A DNA stretch of 64,000 nucleotides from Leptobrachium leishanense (lineage: Eukaryota > Chordata > Amphibia > Anura > Megophryidae). The translations under genes and the position numbers were made by a program. Below, one piece after another: positions 23,691 to 36,345 of this stretch. The stretch's first letter is position 1. Every line of letters starts with the position of its first letter. Location: assembly GCA_009667805.1 (NCBI GenBank), contig CM019067.1, positions 242,083,721 through 242,147,720 of the forward strand. The letters run 5' to 3'. The notes under the pieces were generated by a model. The model worked only from the letters and a program-made list of their open reading frames with translations, did not search any database and had not been told where the DNA came from.

Positions 23691-25344
23691 TAAATCTGCA
23701 AAGTGGCGAGGTTTTTTTGGCAATAAGTAAGTAAAAAAATACTTTCAGGTTCGAAAACCAGACATCCAAATTGTGAGAAATCTCTACTTTACCAGCTAAA
23801 ATGACCAGTGATTTTATGGTATTTGACCATATTGATTCATCTTTTTATGATTGGATGTTGGATGAAAACCCACTACCGTAGGCGAGACGGTTTAAGGATA
23901 TCTGTAAGTTAATATACGGTTTTCATTATGACTATATTACAGCCTTTTCATTATCACATTTTTTGAGCTGCTATATGGAATTTTCAAAATTGTCTGTTAA
24001 CGTGTGGAACGATTTCAAGGTCACATCATTAACAAAGCTTCAAGGCACATTTATAACATGAGCATATGTAATTTCTGGTACGGAGACCGTCACGGAGCCT
24101 CCAATCAGTGCTTCAAAGCTGCCCCTGGGTCAGGCCGCAAAATGAATTTTATAGAGCAGCATGTCAGTGAGATGTTTGATAAGGGATGGAAGTGTCACCG
24201 CTCCCTCCATTCCCCCTCCGCTCTCATCAATGGGCTCAAAGAGCAGCACGGCAAATGCACATTTAATAACATTGTCTCTGTTCATCTACACAGCTTGTAT
24301 TGTTGGCTTTTCTCAGACAAGGCTATACAACGTTTTCAATTATAGCAAGTATCTGTGTGGATTCATATGGGTGAAAATCAGTGCCAGGATCTGAGCGCAA
24401 CATAGGTCCTCTATCACTGATTCAAAGAGAGCATCTGTGTATTTTCTGAGGTTTATCCCATGTATGAATTATAAACCATAACCGAAATACAAAATATTTA
24501 GAAATCTAAACAAAATAATCTTGTTTCGGCTAAATTCTTTGTATGGAATTCCACGCATGCTTCTCGTACGCACATTTGCATTGCTGACAGGCATTGCTGA
24601 CAGGCATCAATAATGATTCTGCTGTGTCATTTCGGGTTGACAGATGGCCTCGCTGTACATACAATACATCAATAATCAATAACGAACACACCAAATAAAA
24701 TCAGTATCCAATATTGCTGCATTAGCACTGTCGGTTTCATGAGAGAACACCTAGTAATACTAGAATTACTAGATTATAGAAAACAAAGGGCTAGTTAGAT
24801 AGCCTTGGAGGATATATACACATATATTGCTTTATTTATTATTTTTTATGCATAAACATAAAACAGCACAGTCAAATGCCATTAGTACAAAACCCTGCAT
24901 AAAGCTTGTAAAATTTTAGCACAGATGGCAAATCAATATATAATGACCCAAGAACGAGATCGCGCAAACAAATGCTACACATGCATAGCATGTCTTGCAT
25001 GCCGAGCATTCATTAACATATTTATTCCAGGCAGTAACATACAAGGATCAAATGTGGACCCTGCTGGGGATGACTGCCGTTATTTTACATTTTTCCAAAT
25101 AAGTGTGGGAGCTCAATAAATCTGTCCACCCAAGATACTTGTCATCATAAAGAGTAATGGAAGATGAAAAAATTACAGCATTCCTTATTATTTTAAGAAT
25201 GCCATTGCTCAGAAAGTAAGAGATATTGTCATTCCCTGCAATTACAATTTACCCCAACCCTGGAAACACCTATAAATTAAGTCACTTTTGTAAACCTGTT
25301 TCTGCATCAAAGGTATTGCAGATTTCCAGTATATAAGACTATTA
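23691..25344. other. Unique DNA, no gene recognised
   Basis: No transposon ends or tandem repeats stand out. 24000-24340 has mixed composition without repeats (see findings). The frame at 24004-24345 shows no known domain. Confidence 0.35.
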
Positions 25345-25357
25345 TTGTAATAATCTT

Positions 25358-25772
25358 CTAGCTGGTCTCCCTCTCTCCCGCTTCTCCTCCCTACAATCCA
25401 TTCTGAATTCCTCTGCCAGGCTAATTCACCTCACGCGCCGCTCGGTCTCTGCTGCTCCTCTCTGTGAGCCCCTTCACTGGCTCCTCATCCACTGCAGAAT
25501 TAAATTTAAAATCCTTACTCTGACCTACAAAGCTCTCACTAACTCTGCTCCCCACTACCAGTCCATCACTCTCACCTTGCAGTCCTCTCCTCCTGTTTCA
25601 ACCCCAACCCTTCTACATTGTGAGTTCCCACAGGAATAGGGCCCTCGTTTCCTCTTGTAATGGTTTGTCAAAAGGTTTCAATGTATTATAATCCTGTCTA
25701 TACCGTGCCCATTGTACAGCGCTGCGGAAAATGTTGGAACTTTATAAATAAAGCTTATTAATAATAAGACAA
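25358..25772 (+). mobile_element. L2/CR1-type LINE 3' fragment with RT C-terminus
   Basis: From 25358 the plus strand is open without a start codon for about 67 codons and shows the conserved end of LINE reverse transcriptases: SSARLIHLTRRS, then PLHWLLIHCRIKFKIL and TLTYKAL. A deletion after GCTCCCCACTACC joins it to the 3' UTR (GGAATAGGGCCCTCG, CATTGTACAGCGCTGCGG). It ends in a TTATTAATAATAA tail. Dead relic. Confidence 0.85.
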
Positions 25773-26784
25773 ACGGGAAGTAAGTTCCCCCTGCTAAAAT
25801 AGTTGGGGAATTCTTTGAAGTGCGACCAGGGGGTCTGGGGTGCACTCCATAACCAAGTACTACCATGTCATTCACCTGGCTCCAGGGGTCAAGTCCTAAA
25901 AAAATAAGTGTGGGAACTCATCAACTTTTCTGTCCATTCCAGTCTTAAAGATTACTGGGAGGCGCAGCAGCTGCAGCACTTCTTTATGCATGACAATGCT
26001 ATTCTTCAGGCAAACACTAGGAAATTGTTTCCCATGGCTTCCCAATGTACATCATGCAATGCACATCATTTTAAATCATGGAAAAAACCTTAAATATAGA
26101 CAGTTTTATAAAATATTGTCTAAATAGAAAGGTTTTGCAGCTTCCCAATATTTCAGCCAAAAGGGAACTAAGTTCATCCTGCTAAAATAGTGAAGGAACT
26201 GCGTTCCCAAGTGTTCCTGCCGGACTTGACCTCAGCCTGGCTCATGTGATGAATTGGCAAATTTCTGAGCCACCAGCTCATTGGCTGGAAATAATAATAA
26301 GAACAATAATACTGTTATCCAGGTTAAAAAAAAAAGACACTATATACAATGTCCTTCTGACAACCCCCTAATCATACTAATTCAACAGATCTCTGCACCT
26401 ATTGCCACTACACCACCTTATCTCACTATTCCCTACATACCACCAATTATTTTTCCCTCCTCTGCTCATCACCCTGACCTCGGACTATCCTACACACTAT
26501 TGATAACATGTCTTATCTGATTCAAGCCAATTATTTATAGGTATATTTAATTATTGTATGTTCACTACAGTCTTGTATGTATTGCCGATCAATAATACAA
26601 AATACTCTTGCTACAACAACAAAAAAATATAAAAAAATGACAAAATGTATAAAAACTAAATGCCTTCATTAACCGTACAACATGTAGCCACTTCTGGAAT
26701 AAAACCTGCACAAAGGGTTTCCTTGTGCTCTACATGGAAAGACAGAATCAGCAGAAGATTGCCATGTGATAACCACTCAAATAC
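25773..26784. other. Unique AT-rich DNA, no gene recognised
   Basis: AAATAAGTGTGGGAACTCATC (25903) resembles AAATAAGTGTGGGAGCTCAAT (25098), and CTAAAATAGTTGGGGAA (25794) resembles CTAAAATAGTGAAGGAA (26182), so an old dispersed repeat is present. Its ends are not clear. Confidence 0.35.
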
Positions 26785-26787
26785 ATC

Positions 26788-27521
26788 GGGCCCTATTACA
26801 ATCTTCGCCCAAACGCTTGCGCCGGCGCAAAAACGCATTATCGCGAGGGGTAAAACCCTTTGCGCTGAACATGTTATTACAATATCAGCATAACAAACAC
26901 ACGTAATCGTCTACCACGGGTGAACACGCGCGAACCCGAGCGTACTGTACTGCGCGTGTCCTATACTTAATATTGTGAGCGCAAACGCGAATGAACGCTG
27001 GTACGCGGATGGTATTACAATCTATGCGCAGTTTGTAACGCACAGCCTTTGCGCGCATAATTTTAGCAACTCCTAAAAGCTGGTGTTAATGGCAAATCTG
27101 AATGACCTAGCCGAAACCAAATACACGAGGCAAAAAAAAAAAATGCAGCAAAGTATATTTACACATTCTAGTCATACCAAAGCAATAAAATGGAGACGTT
27201 GTGTGTGCATTTATTATTGCTGCAGCATATATACTCAGATTGACTTTGACAGGCGCAAAAACTTAACGGGAGACAATTGTGTTTCTTAATTCGGATTGGC
27301 TGAATTGCGTGCAAAAAACAGTCCGCACACTGATTTCTGCGCGCAAGGTTGCTGCGCGCGCATTTGTGCGTGTCCGTTTTACGCGCGTTATTGCTCGACG
27401 GATGAAAAAATGCGCGAGGATTGTAATTCCAGCGTTGATTTACACACGTTAACTTTTAACGCTTGGCGTACAAATTCACTCATTGCGCGAGCATTTTAAC
27501 GCGAAGATTGTAATAGGGCCC
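26788..27521. mobile_element. MITE family C (GGGCCCTATTACA), copy 1
   Basis: 734 bp. Ends GGGCCCTATTACAATCTTCG and CGAAGATTGTAATAGGGCCC; ATC on both sides (26785-26787 and 27522-27524). Rich in GCGC/CGCGAG words, with an internal TATTACAATCTATGCGC. No coding capacity. The superfamily is undetermined: the 3-bp TSD is not the TWA of Harbinger. Confidence 0.85.
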
Positions 27522-27680
27522 ATCAACTGTGATACAAGGAAATCAGCTTGCGGTGGAAAAGAATGGAGAATAATCTGGCCTTCTACATAGATTCAGGAAC
27601 CATTAAATCATAAAAAAATGTTCTACTAGCTTTCAGGATAAAATAAATAAGTAAATATGCGTATATATATATTTCACCAT

Positions 27681-27875
27681 GAAGGTGCGTACTTCAGGGA
27701 GTCTTATAAAATTATCTTTTATTGTGCCTACAAAAGGATCAACTTTTCAGTCCTCTGTGGACTTTGTTCAAGACTTTTCTCACCTTGAGAACAGTCCACA
27801 GAGGACTGAAGAGTTGATCCTTTTGTAGGCACAATAAAAGATTATTTTATAATACTCCCTGGAGTGAGCGCCTTC
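27681..27875. repeat. Long palindrome, ~88-bp arms, ~19-nt loop
   Basis: Left arm 27681-27769 (GAAGGTGCGTACTTCAGGGA...) and right arm 27789-27875 (...CTCCCTGGAGTGAGCGCCTT) pair with few mismatches. The arms include TTTATTGTGCCTACAAAAGG. It is a foldback repeat; the loop holds ACTTTTCTCACC. Confidence 0.85.
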
Positions 27876-27984
27876 CTGCTGAACTATACTTTTCGGCGGC
27901 TGTTTGCACTAAGCATATTATAGATCTTGGCTGCAGGTCCCCTAAATGCTGTATGTTATACAGACCCAGGATGCAAAAAAAATG

Positions 27985-28565
27985 AAAAATGACAGATGTC
28001 ATTTGCATATCTTACCCAGAGTTCTGTGCTGCATATGGGGAATGTAGCAAATGCGCTCTGTGATGCAGTTCTTTAAGGCTGGGGTCAGACGAACGCAGTG
28101 TTAACGTCCGTGTAGCCGCACTTTAGTACGTCCGTGGTAGCAGATCATCATGACCAATGAATGACCACACACGAAGTACGTCCGCACGGAAGTGCGGACG
28201 CACAACGGATGCGGCAAACGGACGCGGGTTAGCAAGAACGTCGAACCACTAGGACGGACGTGCAGAGTGCTCCACGTCTGCATCATCAGCATAGCTTTGT
28301 ATGTGAGTGATGGAACGTGGTCAGACGGACTACATGTATACGGCCAACCTTTTTTTTTTATGGACAAAATGTTTTTTCAGTTTAATTTATTTTCCCTCCT
28401 ACATCCGTCAAAAATAACGTCAGTCACAAAAACAGACTGTGTGGCCACTACTGCGTCTTCCGTCAAAAAGTGCGCCCGTACTGCCCGGGCCCACAGTCCG
28501 TAGAAAAAGGGTTCATCTGACCCTAGCCTAAACTGCTGGGATGTGTAAATGACTTCTGCAATAAT
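27985..28565. repeat. Foldback-family arm, interrupted by a Harbinger-like MITE
   Basis: 27990-28073 (TGTCATTTGCATATCTTACC, CATATGGGGAATGTAGC) and 28532-28565 (GACTTCTGCAATAATAAAC) together match the right arm of the foldback at 38702-39127. The MITE at 28077 entered at TAA in GCAGTTCTTTAA. Confidence 0.7.
28077..28528. mobile_element. Harbinger-like MITE, family A copy 4
   Basis: Ends GGCTGGGGTCAGACGAACGC and GGTTCATCTGACCCTAGCC, TAA on both sides (28074-28076 and 28529-28531). Contains GAAGTACGTCCGCACGGA, GCAAGAACGT and CCTACATCCGTCAAAAA. Confidence 0.88.
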
Positions 28566-28567
28566 AA

Positions 28568-28598
28568 ACTTAATATATATATATATATATATATAAAA
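28568..28598. repeat. (AT)n microsatellite
   Basis: AATATATATAT run next to the foldback relic end. Confidence 0.9.
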
Positions 28599-28700
28599 TT
28601 TATTATTCTAAAAATATCCTTCTATTTCCAAATTAAATCGTTGACTAGCACTGTTTGAAACAGATGTTTTTCAAAACCATACTTTGTTAAAGACTTTTAA

Positions 28701-29019
28701 CCCCTTCGCTGCTGAGCCATTTCACCCCTGTGCGCTGAGCTAATTTTTACCGGCTGAGCCCTTCCAAGCGGTGCCTGCCTTTCATCAGTGGCCCTTACGG
28801 ATGGGGAGGGAGAGAGGTCCAAAGGACCCTCCCACCCCTTCAGGCACCTTCCCTGCTCTGGCAGGGGGGGGGGTGTGCCTGGAATAGACGTCATCGCGCC
28901 CGGGAGGGCCGAACTACCGTCCAATCACTGGCTGCTATGATAGTACACGCTCAGCGCGTCCATAGCACAGGAGAGCCACTTGGCTGGACGCTCTGAGTGC
29001 GTCCTTAGCAGCCAAGTGG
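28701..29019. mobile_element. piggyBac-like MITE, short copy
   Basis: Ends CCCCTTCGCTGCTGAGCC and GCAGCCAAGTGG are inverted, with exact TTAA on both sides (28697-28700 and 29020-29023). The TTAACCCTT-type terminus is typical of frog piggyBac elements. GC-rich interior with AGACGTCATCGCGC. Confidence 0.85.
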
Positions 29020-29023
29020 TTAA

Positions 29024-29700
29024 AAGTGCTTATAGTAACACTATTAAATTATTATTACCACTATTAAATATAATAGAAAAAAAAGAGGGCACAGTAAAAA
29101 TAAATGTTTATCATGTCTTACTTCCTTAAAAAAATACAAAAATAAAAAATTTAAAAGTAATTTAATTTAAAATTACTATTTTACAAATTTTCAACACCAT
29201 ACTTCGTTAAAGACTTCTTAAAGTGCCTAAATACGCACTATTAAAAATAACTATTATTACCACTATTAAAAATAATATAAAAAAGACAGTTTGGGGAAAA
29301 TGACAAAGGGAATATAAAACATGGACCAAAATAACCAAACTGGAAAAAATCTCATATGTTATCTTTTTTCCTTAAAGGCTATTGATTAAATTTGTAATTC
29401 CTTCTACTACAGGCCTGGCAGTTTGCGTAGTAGCGTATTTCTCAAATAGATGTTAGCCGGTCAGGAAACCGAAGTCTAGGTTTCCCTAACAAAAATAAAT
29501 GTGTGTTGCACTTAATTTAGCTTCTTAACGTTTCGCAGAGAAACTTGTTTTCTTGATGGCTTTTGGCAAAGAGGTTTTTTTTGTTTGTTGATGGTTTCAT
29601 TCCGAGCGAATCCTATTTCAATCATATATGCAATATAATGGAGAATACAGGAACCAAAGTATGAAATGGAATCATTTTATAGATACTCCACATGTTTAAG
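29024..29700. other. AT-rich unique DNA, no gene recognised
   Basis: Contains two diverged TAATAACACTATTAAATTATTA-type A/T repeats and CAACACCATACTTCGTTAAAG (29190), which also occurs at 28672, so the piggyBac-like MITE landed inside an older local duplication. Confidence 0.4.
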
Positions 29701-29707
29701 ACATTAT

Positions 29708-30361
29708 GGGCCCTATTACATTCTTTGCGCACAATTGTGCGCGTGCACAAAAACGCATTAACGCGAAGGGCAAACCCCTTTGCGCTGAACGTCGTATTAC
29801 GACGTTCGCTCACAAAATGCGCGTTAACGTCTAACGCGAGTGACCCTGCGCAAACCCTTTGTGAGTGTGATTTAGTGCGCGCATCCTATACTTATCATTG
29901 TGAGCGCAAAGGCGTTTGTGCGCTGGTACGCGCAAGGTATTACAATCTTAGCGCAAAATTTAACGGACAACGTTTGTGCGCATAATTTTAACGTCTTTGA
30001 AAAGCTGGTGGTAACGGCAAATTGTGACCACCTGCGGATTCACAACGGAGAACGTCGATGTGCACGTTTTTGTTTTTTTACTAGATCCGTCAAAAATGAC
30101 ACCACTACCTTGTCTTCCGTCAGAACGTACGTCTGTTGTGCGCAGTCCAAAATCACGGACTCACGTTAAAAATGACATTGCGCTCACTGATTTCTGGGTG
30201 CATTTTTGCGCGCCGGTTTTACGAGCGCAATTTCCCGACGGATGAAAAAATGCGCGAGGAATGTAATTCCAGTGGTGATTTTCATGCGTTAACGTTTAAC
30301 GCTTTGTGCAAAAAAACACGCGTTTAGCGTGCATTTTTGAGTTAAGAGTGTAATAGGGCCC
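29708..30361. mobile_element. MITE family C, copy 2
   Basis: Ends GGGCCCTATTACATTCTTTG and GAGTGTAATAGGGCCC. Flanking triplets TAT and AAT do not match exactly. Part of the interior (30061-30170: ACTAGATCCGTCAAAAATGA, TCTTCCGTCAGAACGTACG) resembles family A sequence and may be an insertion or shared module. Confidence 0.8.
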
Positions 30362-30628
30362 AATATATATAATGAAAACCATTTCTGCCACTCTTCTCCT
30401 TTACTGCATATGCTGCAATCCTTGTCTGTGCGCAGATCACATGAGCCAAGAGCTGATCACCTGCTAAGTGACAATTGATGGAGGAGCCTACTTTTGCTAA
30501 TTGGTGCGTCATTAATACACTAAGTGCATCACCCCCATCTGATGCTCATGGAAGGGCACAGAATTTGTGTTAGAGAGGTTCCTTTCCTTATTTGAATCTC
30601 AATGCAGCTTACCATGGCATCTCTATAA

Positions 30629-31055
30629 GGCTGGGGTCAGACTAACGCATTTTTAACGTGCGTTTAGGCGCACTTAATCATGGCCGGAATAGCAGCAAGT
30701 GACGGGCAATGACGGCCAATATACGAAGTGCGGCCGCACTAAAGTCCAGCCGAGCAACGCAAGTGGAAAATGAACGCATTTTTTCGAGAACGCAGAACCG
30801 CTAGTACTGACGTACAGAGTGCATTTCGGCGGCATAGCGGCATTTGTGCGTGATTAGGAGATGTCAGACGCTGCTAATGTCCAGCCTACATAACGTCCAG
30901 ACGCAAAAAGTGTTTTATTGACGATCCGTAAAATATCCCGCACGAAAATGCGCGTCGTCTGACCGTTTTCGCGCAATCCATGAAAAAATACGTCAATGCG
31001 TTCGGACGCACTTTTTGATGGTCCCTGCAAATAATGCGTTCGTTTGACCCTAGCC
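30629..31055. mobile_element. Harbinger-like MITE, family A copy 5
   Basis: Ends GGCTGGGGTCAGACTAACGC and GCGTTCGTTTGACCCTAGCC; TAA on both sides (30626-30628 and 31056-31058). Contains GACGTACAGAGTGC, GCATTTTTTCGAGAACG and CTAATGTCCAGCC, a sub-type shared with 46713, 51935 and 52314. Confidence 0.88.
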
Positions 31056-31314
31056 TAACAGGCCAAATGATTTACGTTCCTCCAAACCACGTGATATCTC
31101 ACTATGGCCAATGCTGTGCTAGCCATAAATATAGTGAGATATGGCTACTAACTGTCACAAAGGTTACTGTTGCAAGCCATATATATTGCGTATAGCTTAG
31201 TGCCAAGAAAGAAGCTGTATGGGTCAATGAGAAGAGCACGTGGGAGCAGGAAAGGGTCCATGTATGCTCAAAATATGTCATACAGTGACCATGATTTGCT
31301 GCATAGTATATTAA

Positions 31315-31872
31315 CCCCTTCACTGCCGGGCCATTTTACCTCTGTGTGAGGAGCTCATTTTCACAGTTATTGCTCATCATGTTTACACACGATTTGAAGT
31401 CCCGTTTCATTGTACAACCCAGACAAATTATATATCCTCTTTTTCGGCAGATTCATAATATATCATTATTATATGTATACGTCATGTCCTCCCAGAATGC
31501 TATAACAAAAAAATACAACAAAATGTGAATTTCCTATCATCTATACTACAGTGTGTAATTTTTTTTCTTCACATGTTATCATCTGAGCCTTTGTGGTTAT
31601 ATATATGGTTACGCTTGTTAAAAAAAAAATTGGAAATGGGAACCAGTTGCTTTATTTTTCTGAGAAATTACACGATTTTATCCAAAACTGAAAAAGAAAC
31701 TTGTTAGTGCAGTATCATTGTTCACATTATAACTGAAATGTGAACAGTAGTGCTGCAATAATAAAAAAAGTTTTTTTATTTGAATTTATTTTTTTATTAT
31801 AATTTTTTTGTAATATTGGGGTGCAAACATCCATTAGCATTTCGATAAGTAAGGTAATACAAAGTGAAAGAG
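31315..31872. mobile_element. piggyBac-like element, internally deleted copy
   Basis: Starts CCCCTTCACTGCCGGGCC after TTAA (31311-31314) and ends AAGTGAAAGAG before TTAA (31873-31876). Left ~480 bp match 10164-10650 (GCTCATCATGTTTACACACG, TGTTCACATTATAACTGAAA). The GC-rich right half of the longer copy is absent. Confidence 0.75.
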
Positions 31873-31884
31873 TTAATTAACGCA

Positions 31885-32378
31885 GGGATGCAGATGGCCA
31901 TAATTTAGCACCTCCTCCTAAAAGCTGGCGCTACATCATTCTGCATTTGCAGAATCATGTAGCACCCCCTAAACCCCCCATAAATCCCATACTCCCCACT
32001 CATCCCGTGGTGAGAACGATGGCCAGATCCACCGTTTCTTGCCCTCAGGAGCAGAGTGAGACTGGGAACAAGTAGTTCCCAGTCTCCCTCCGCGATCACT
32101 CCACAGTGCTGTGCAATCTCACGAGAGCGAGTTCGCGCAGAGCTTGCGTCCTTGAATAGCAACCTTCCATGGAGTCCTATGGACTCAGGATGTGATACTT
32201 GTGGCGTTGTGGAACTGTTATTGCAAGTATCCCAGCGATTACTGCTGCGTTCCAGTGCGTGGTGCTGTGGTAGCGCCTGCCCCGGAATATCGTGGTAACA
32301 TGGGGACGCACCGGGGAAATCTGCAGGCTCAGCTTTTCCCTGTTAGCATCCCAATATTATCGCAAACAAGGGAATAGG
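31885..32378. mobile_element. GC-rich MITE related to family C, partial
   Basis: Shares CCACTCATCCCG, GAGCAGAGTGAGACTGGG, a self-complementary GGGAACAAGTAGTTCCC, TCCATGGAGTCCTATGGA and AACAAGGGAATAGGGCCC with the elements at ~49.73-50.41 and 60.96-61.67 kb. The right end GGGAATAGGGCCC is clear; the left end is eroded. Confidence 0.6.
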
Positions 32379-32379
32379 G

Positions 32380-33485
32380 CCCTGCATTGGATCATTGCGT
32401 CATTTCGAGAAATAAGAGCCTCTCCTAATATATTTCCATGTAGTATGTGATTAAATTAGTAATGCAAGAATTACTAATTCACACAAACAAAAAAACACAA
32501 ACCTAGAATTATAGTTACTGCACGAAGTTTGATAGCATTAGTGTCTTCAATTTCGTTTCAGCTTTCTCTTGTGTATTACTGTTTACTTAACTCGGGGCTC
32601 GACAAATGTATACAAACATTGGAGCCAATAAAATAATTTTATGGAGCCATCTACACATTATGGGGCTATGAAAAGATTTGTATATAGATGGGAAGAGATT
32701 TGGGTTAAAATTCTAGGAGTGACTATGTCACGTTCTACCTTAACCCATCCAATATGTAACACATTGCTTACTAATAGCTTGCCCCGAAATCAGGTGATGC
32801 ACAGTTTAACACTGACACAACATACAAAACACATCCATGTCTGTCCCAATTAGTTGTTGTTTTACTAATTGTAACTGATGACATCATAAACTCTGAGATC
32901 ACATATACTGATATTATTCTTTTCTAGATGAAGCACATCCTATGGCAAGTTTAAATCTGTATGTGACACATGCAAACTGTCCAGTGCTAATAATAACAAC
33001 ATACACACTGTCTATAGTAAATATGTTTCATACAGAATGAAATGACAGTATTAACACTGCGCGTAACAGCCTGCAATTAAGAGTTTAGCTTCATGTTGTC
33101 ATCTCAATGTAATCTGAGCGTTTTCATTCACTGCAGATCCCTGCATTAGATTCTGTATGACATCAATGCAAAAGACTCAAGTGCATCTCCTATTCCAGAG
33201 GTTAAAGACAAGATGTCACAATCTGTAACTGAGGCAAAGTTATTCAGTATTTGGTAGATTCAGTAGAGACAGAGAAGTTGCCTGAGCATATTGTCTTGTA
33301 CTGCAGCACAAGAGAGTGAAGGTAGGAGAGCTTTAGGAGAGCTGTCCAGTGCTGATCTTAGGATAAATTACAAAGTGTTCACCCAGTCATATATAACAAC
33401 AACATGTAACAACTGCAATGAGTAAATAACACATCTCCATTCATTCATGGCTGCTATTATTTCACTGCAGCTTGCTGTTATTATT
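32380..33485. other. Unique DNA, no gene recognised
   Basis: No repeat termini or coding motifs. 33030-33300 has mixed composition without obvious repeats. Confidence 0.35.
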
Positions 33486-33489
33486 TCAG

Positions 33490-34080
33490 TAATGCTTCCT
33501 ACTGGTATGACCGAAAGATTTGTATTCCTATGATGAAATTATCACTGGGTAATCCTACTATTTGATCACTGGGTACTTAATTTATTAGAACACAGGATAT
33601 CAATATTATTAGAACACTGGATACTCTTACTATGAGATCACTGGGTACTCCCACATTAGCACACTGGATATGCCTACTATTAGAAGACCATTGGGTATTC
33701 TATGATGAGATCACTGGATCCTCCTATTATTAGTCTACTGCTACTACTAGATCATAGGATACTCCTTCTACTTGATCAATATTTACTCCTATTATGTGAG
33801 CATTGGATAGATACTTCTATACTATTACCACACTGAATACTCCTATTGGACCACTGAGTACTCTTAATGGATCACTTTACACTCTTACTATTATATAACA
33901 TAATATTTTAATTATTTTTATACAAATTTTTCTTACTATAATCAGATAACTGTATTTTCCTACTATTAGAGCACTGACTACTCCTAATATTATTTCACTT
34001 AATATGCCTATTCGTAGAGTACTGAACACACATACTGTTTACTTCTATTATTACTCCATAATTTCTTTATTAGGCCATAC
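33490..34080. repeat. Degenerate ~25-bp tandem repeat zone
   Basis: Loose iterations of GATCACTGGGTACTCCTACT and TTAGAACACTGGATACTC. Highly diverged. It may share an ancestor with the 21-bp satellite 0.5 kb to the right (common ATCACTG core), but that is a guess. Confidence 0.55.
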
Positions 34081-34584
34081 AAGCCTGGAATGGTAGCTTC
34101 TATTGGCAATTAACTATAACTATCTGTCATATGAGCAATGAAGGCTCCTAGAGTTAAACCCAAACTTCTTACTATAGAAGTTCACTCCTATCTATCAGAC
34201 ATTAAAACCGCTTATCTTGAAACATTGAAAACATCATTTTATTCAACCTCTGCATCCCACTATTGGAACATTGATGGTTTGGAATATTAGATCTCTACAT
34301 ATGACCTTCTGTAAGACCCCTGAGTATTTCAACTGTGTGGTCAATGCAGTCGTCTGTATCAGGTCAATGAATTATTAATTTATTAGACCACTAAAAACAT
34401 CTACCACTACAGTACTAAAAGCTGCCACAGACATATTTCTGCTGACTGACCAGGGAGAAATTGAAACATATTGGCATTTCTTTGTATTAGATCTAAGAGC
34501 TTACTGTACAACATCCGAGGACTTCACCTGTGAGTCCAATAAAGATTGCTTTATGATACCAAAGGCACATTTTACCATCAAACC

Positions 34585-36345
34585 ATTGCAGCATGCTGTA
34601 AACCCACTGTAACATTCTTTGATATCACTGTAACATTCTATAAATTTATTGTGACATTGTATTATATCACTAACATTCTATAAACCCACGGTAACATTCT
34701 ATTATATCACTGAAACATTCTATAATCCCACTGTAACATTCTATTATATCACTGAAAAATTCTATAAACCCACTGTAACATTCTATTATATCACTGAAAC
34801 ATTCTATAAACCCACTGTAACATTCTATTCTATCACTGAAACATTCTATAAACCCACTGTAACATTCTATTATATCACTGTAACATTCTATAAACCCACG
34901 GTAACATTCTATTATATCACTGAAACATTCTATAATCCCACTGTAACATTCTATTATATCACTGAAACATTCTATAAACCCACTGTAACATTCTATTATA
35001 TCACTGAAACATTCTATAAACCCACTGTAACATTCTATTATATCACTGAAACATTCTATAAACCCACTGTAACATTCGATTATATCACTTAAACATTCTC
35101 AGACCACTGTAACATTCTATGATATCACTGAAACATTCTAACATTCTATCAGACCACTGTAACATTCTATAAACCCACTGTAACATTCTATTATATCACT
35201 GAAACATTCTATCAGTCCACTGTAACATTCTATTATATCACTGTAACATTCTATGATATCACTGTAACATTCTATCAGACCACTGTAACATTCTATCAGA
35301 CCACTGTAACATTCTATCAGACCACTGCAACATTCTATAAACCAACTGTAACATTCTATTATATCACTGAAACATTCTATCAGTCCACTGTAACATTCTA
35401 TCAGTCCACTGTAACATTCTATCAGTCCACTGTAACATTCTATCAGACCACTGTAACATTCTATGATATCATTGAAACATTCTATCAGTCCACTGTAACA
35501 TTCTATGATATCACTGATACATTCTATCAGACCACTGTAACATTCTATCAGACCACTGTAACATTCTATGATATCACTGAAACATTCTATAAACCCACTG
35601 TAACATTCTATTATATCACTGTAACATTCTGTCACTGAAACATTCTATCAGACCACTGTAATGTTCTTTCAAGCCACTGTAACATTCTATAAACCCACTG
35701 TAACATTCTATTATATCACTGTAACATTCTATGATATCACTGAAACATTCTATCAGACCACTGTAACATTCTATGATATCACTGAAACATTCTATCAGAC
35801 CACTGTAACATTCTATTATATCACTGTAACATTCTATTATATCACTGTAACATTCTATGATATCACTGAAACATTCTATAAACCCACTGTAACATTCTAT
35901 AAACCCACTGTAACATTCTATTATATCACTGTAACATTATATGATATCACTGAAACATTCTATCAGACCACTGTAACATTCTATGATATCACTGAAACAT
36001 TCTATCAACCACTGTAACATTCTATCAGTCCACTGTAACATTCTATTATATCACTGTAACATTCTATGATATCACTGAAACATTCTATAAACCCACTGTA
36101 ACATTCTATTATATCACTGAAACATTCTATCAGTCCACTGTAACATTCTATTATATCACTGTAACATTCTATGATATCACTGAAACATTCTATAAACCCA
36201 CTGTAACATTCTATTATATCACTGTAACATTCTGTCACTGAAACATTCTATCAGACCACTGTAATGTTCTTTCAAGCCACTGTAACATTCTATATACCCA
36301 CTGTAAAATACTATGTAAACATTCTATCACAGCACTGAATCATTC
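34585..36345. repeat. 21-bp satellite array (~80 units)
   Basis: Tandem CACTGTAACATTCTATNNNN units of 21 bp. A variable 5-6-bp slot reads TTATAT, AAACC, CAGAC, CAGTC or GATAT, and a T/A toggle gives CACTGTAAC or CACTGAAAC. Since 21 is a multiple of three, both strands show long frames (35138-35635, 36005-36238 minus; 35661-36017 plus). These encode 7-residue repeats such as IECYSGL and have no gene context, so they are artefacts. Block duplications of 210 and 603 bp are visible. Confidence 0.95.

Noticed and set aside
35138..36238. Long open frames on both strands encoding heptad-like IECYSGL or TVTFYDI repeats
   Set aside because: The repeat unit is 21 bp, so any stop-free frame stays open. 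No start context, domain or non-repeat sequence supports a protein.
34585..36345. CRISPR-like array
   Set aside because: There are no unique spacers between repeats, units are contiguous 21-mers, and the context is a vertebrate genome without cas genes.
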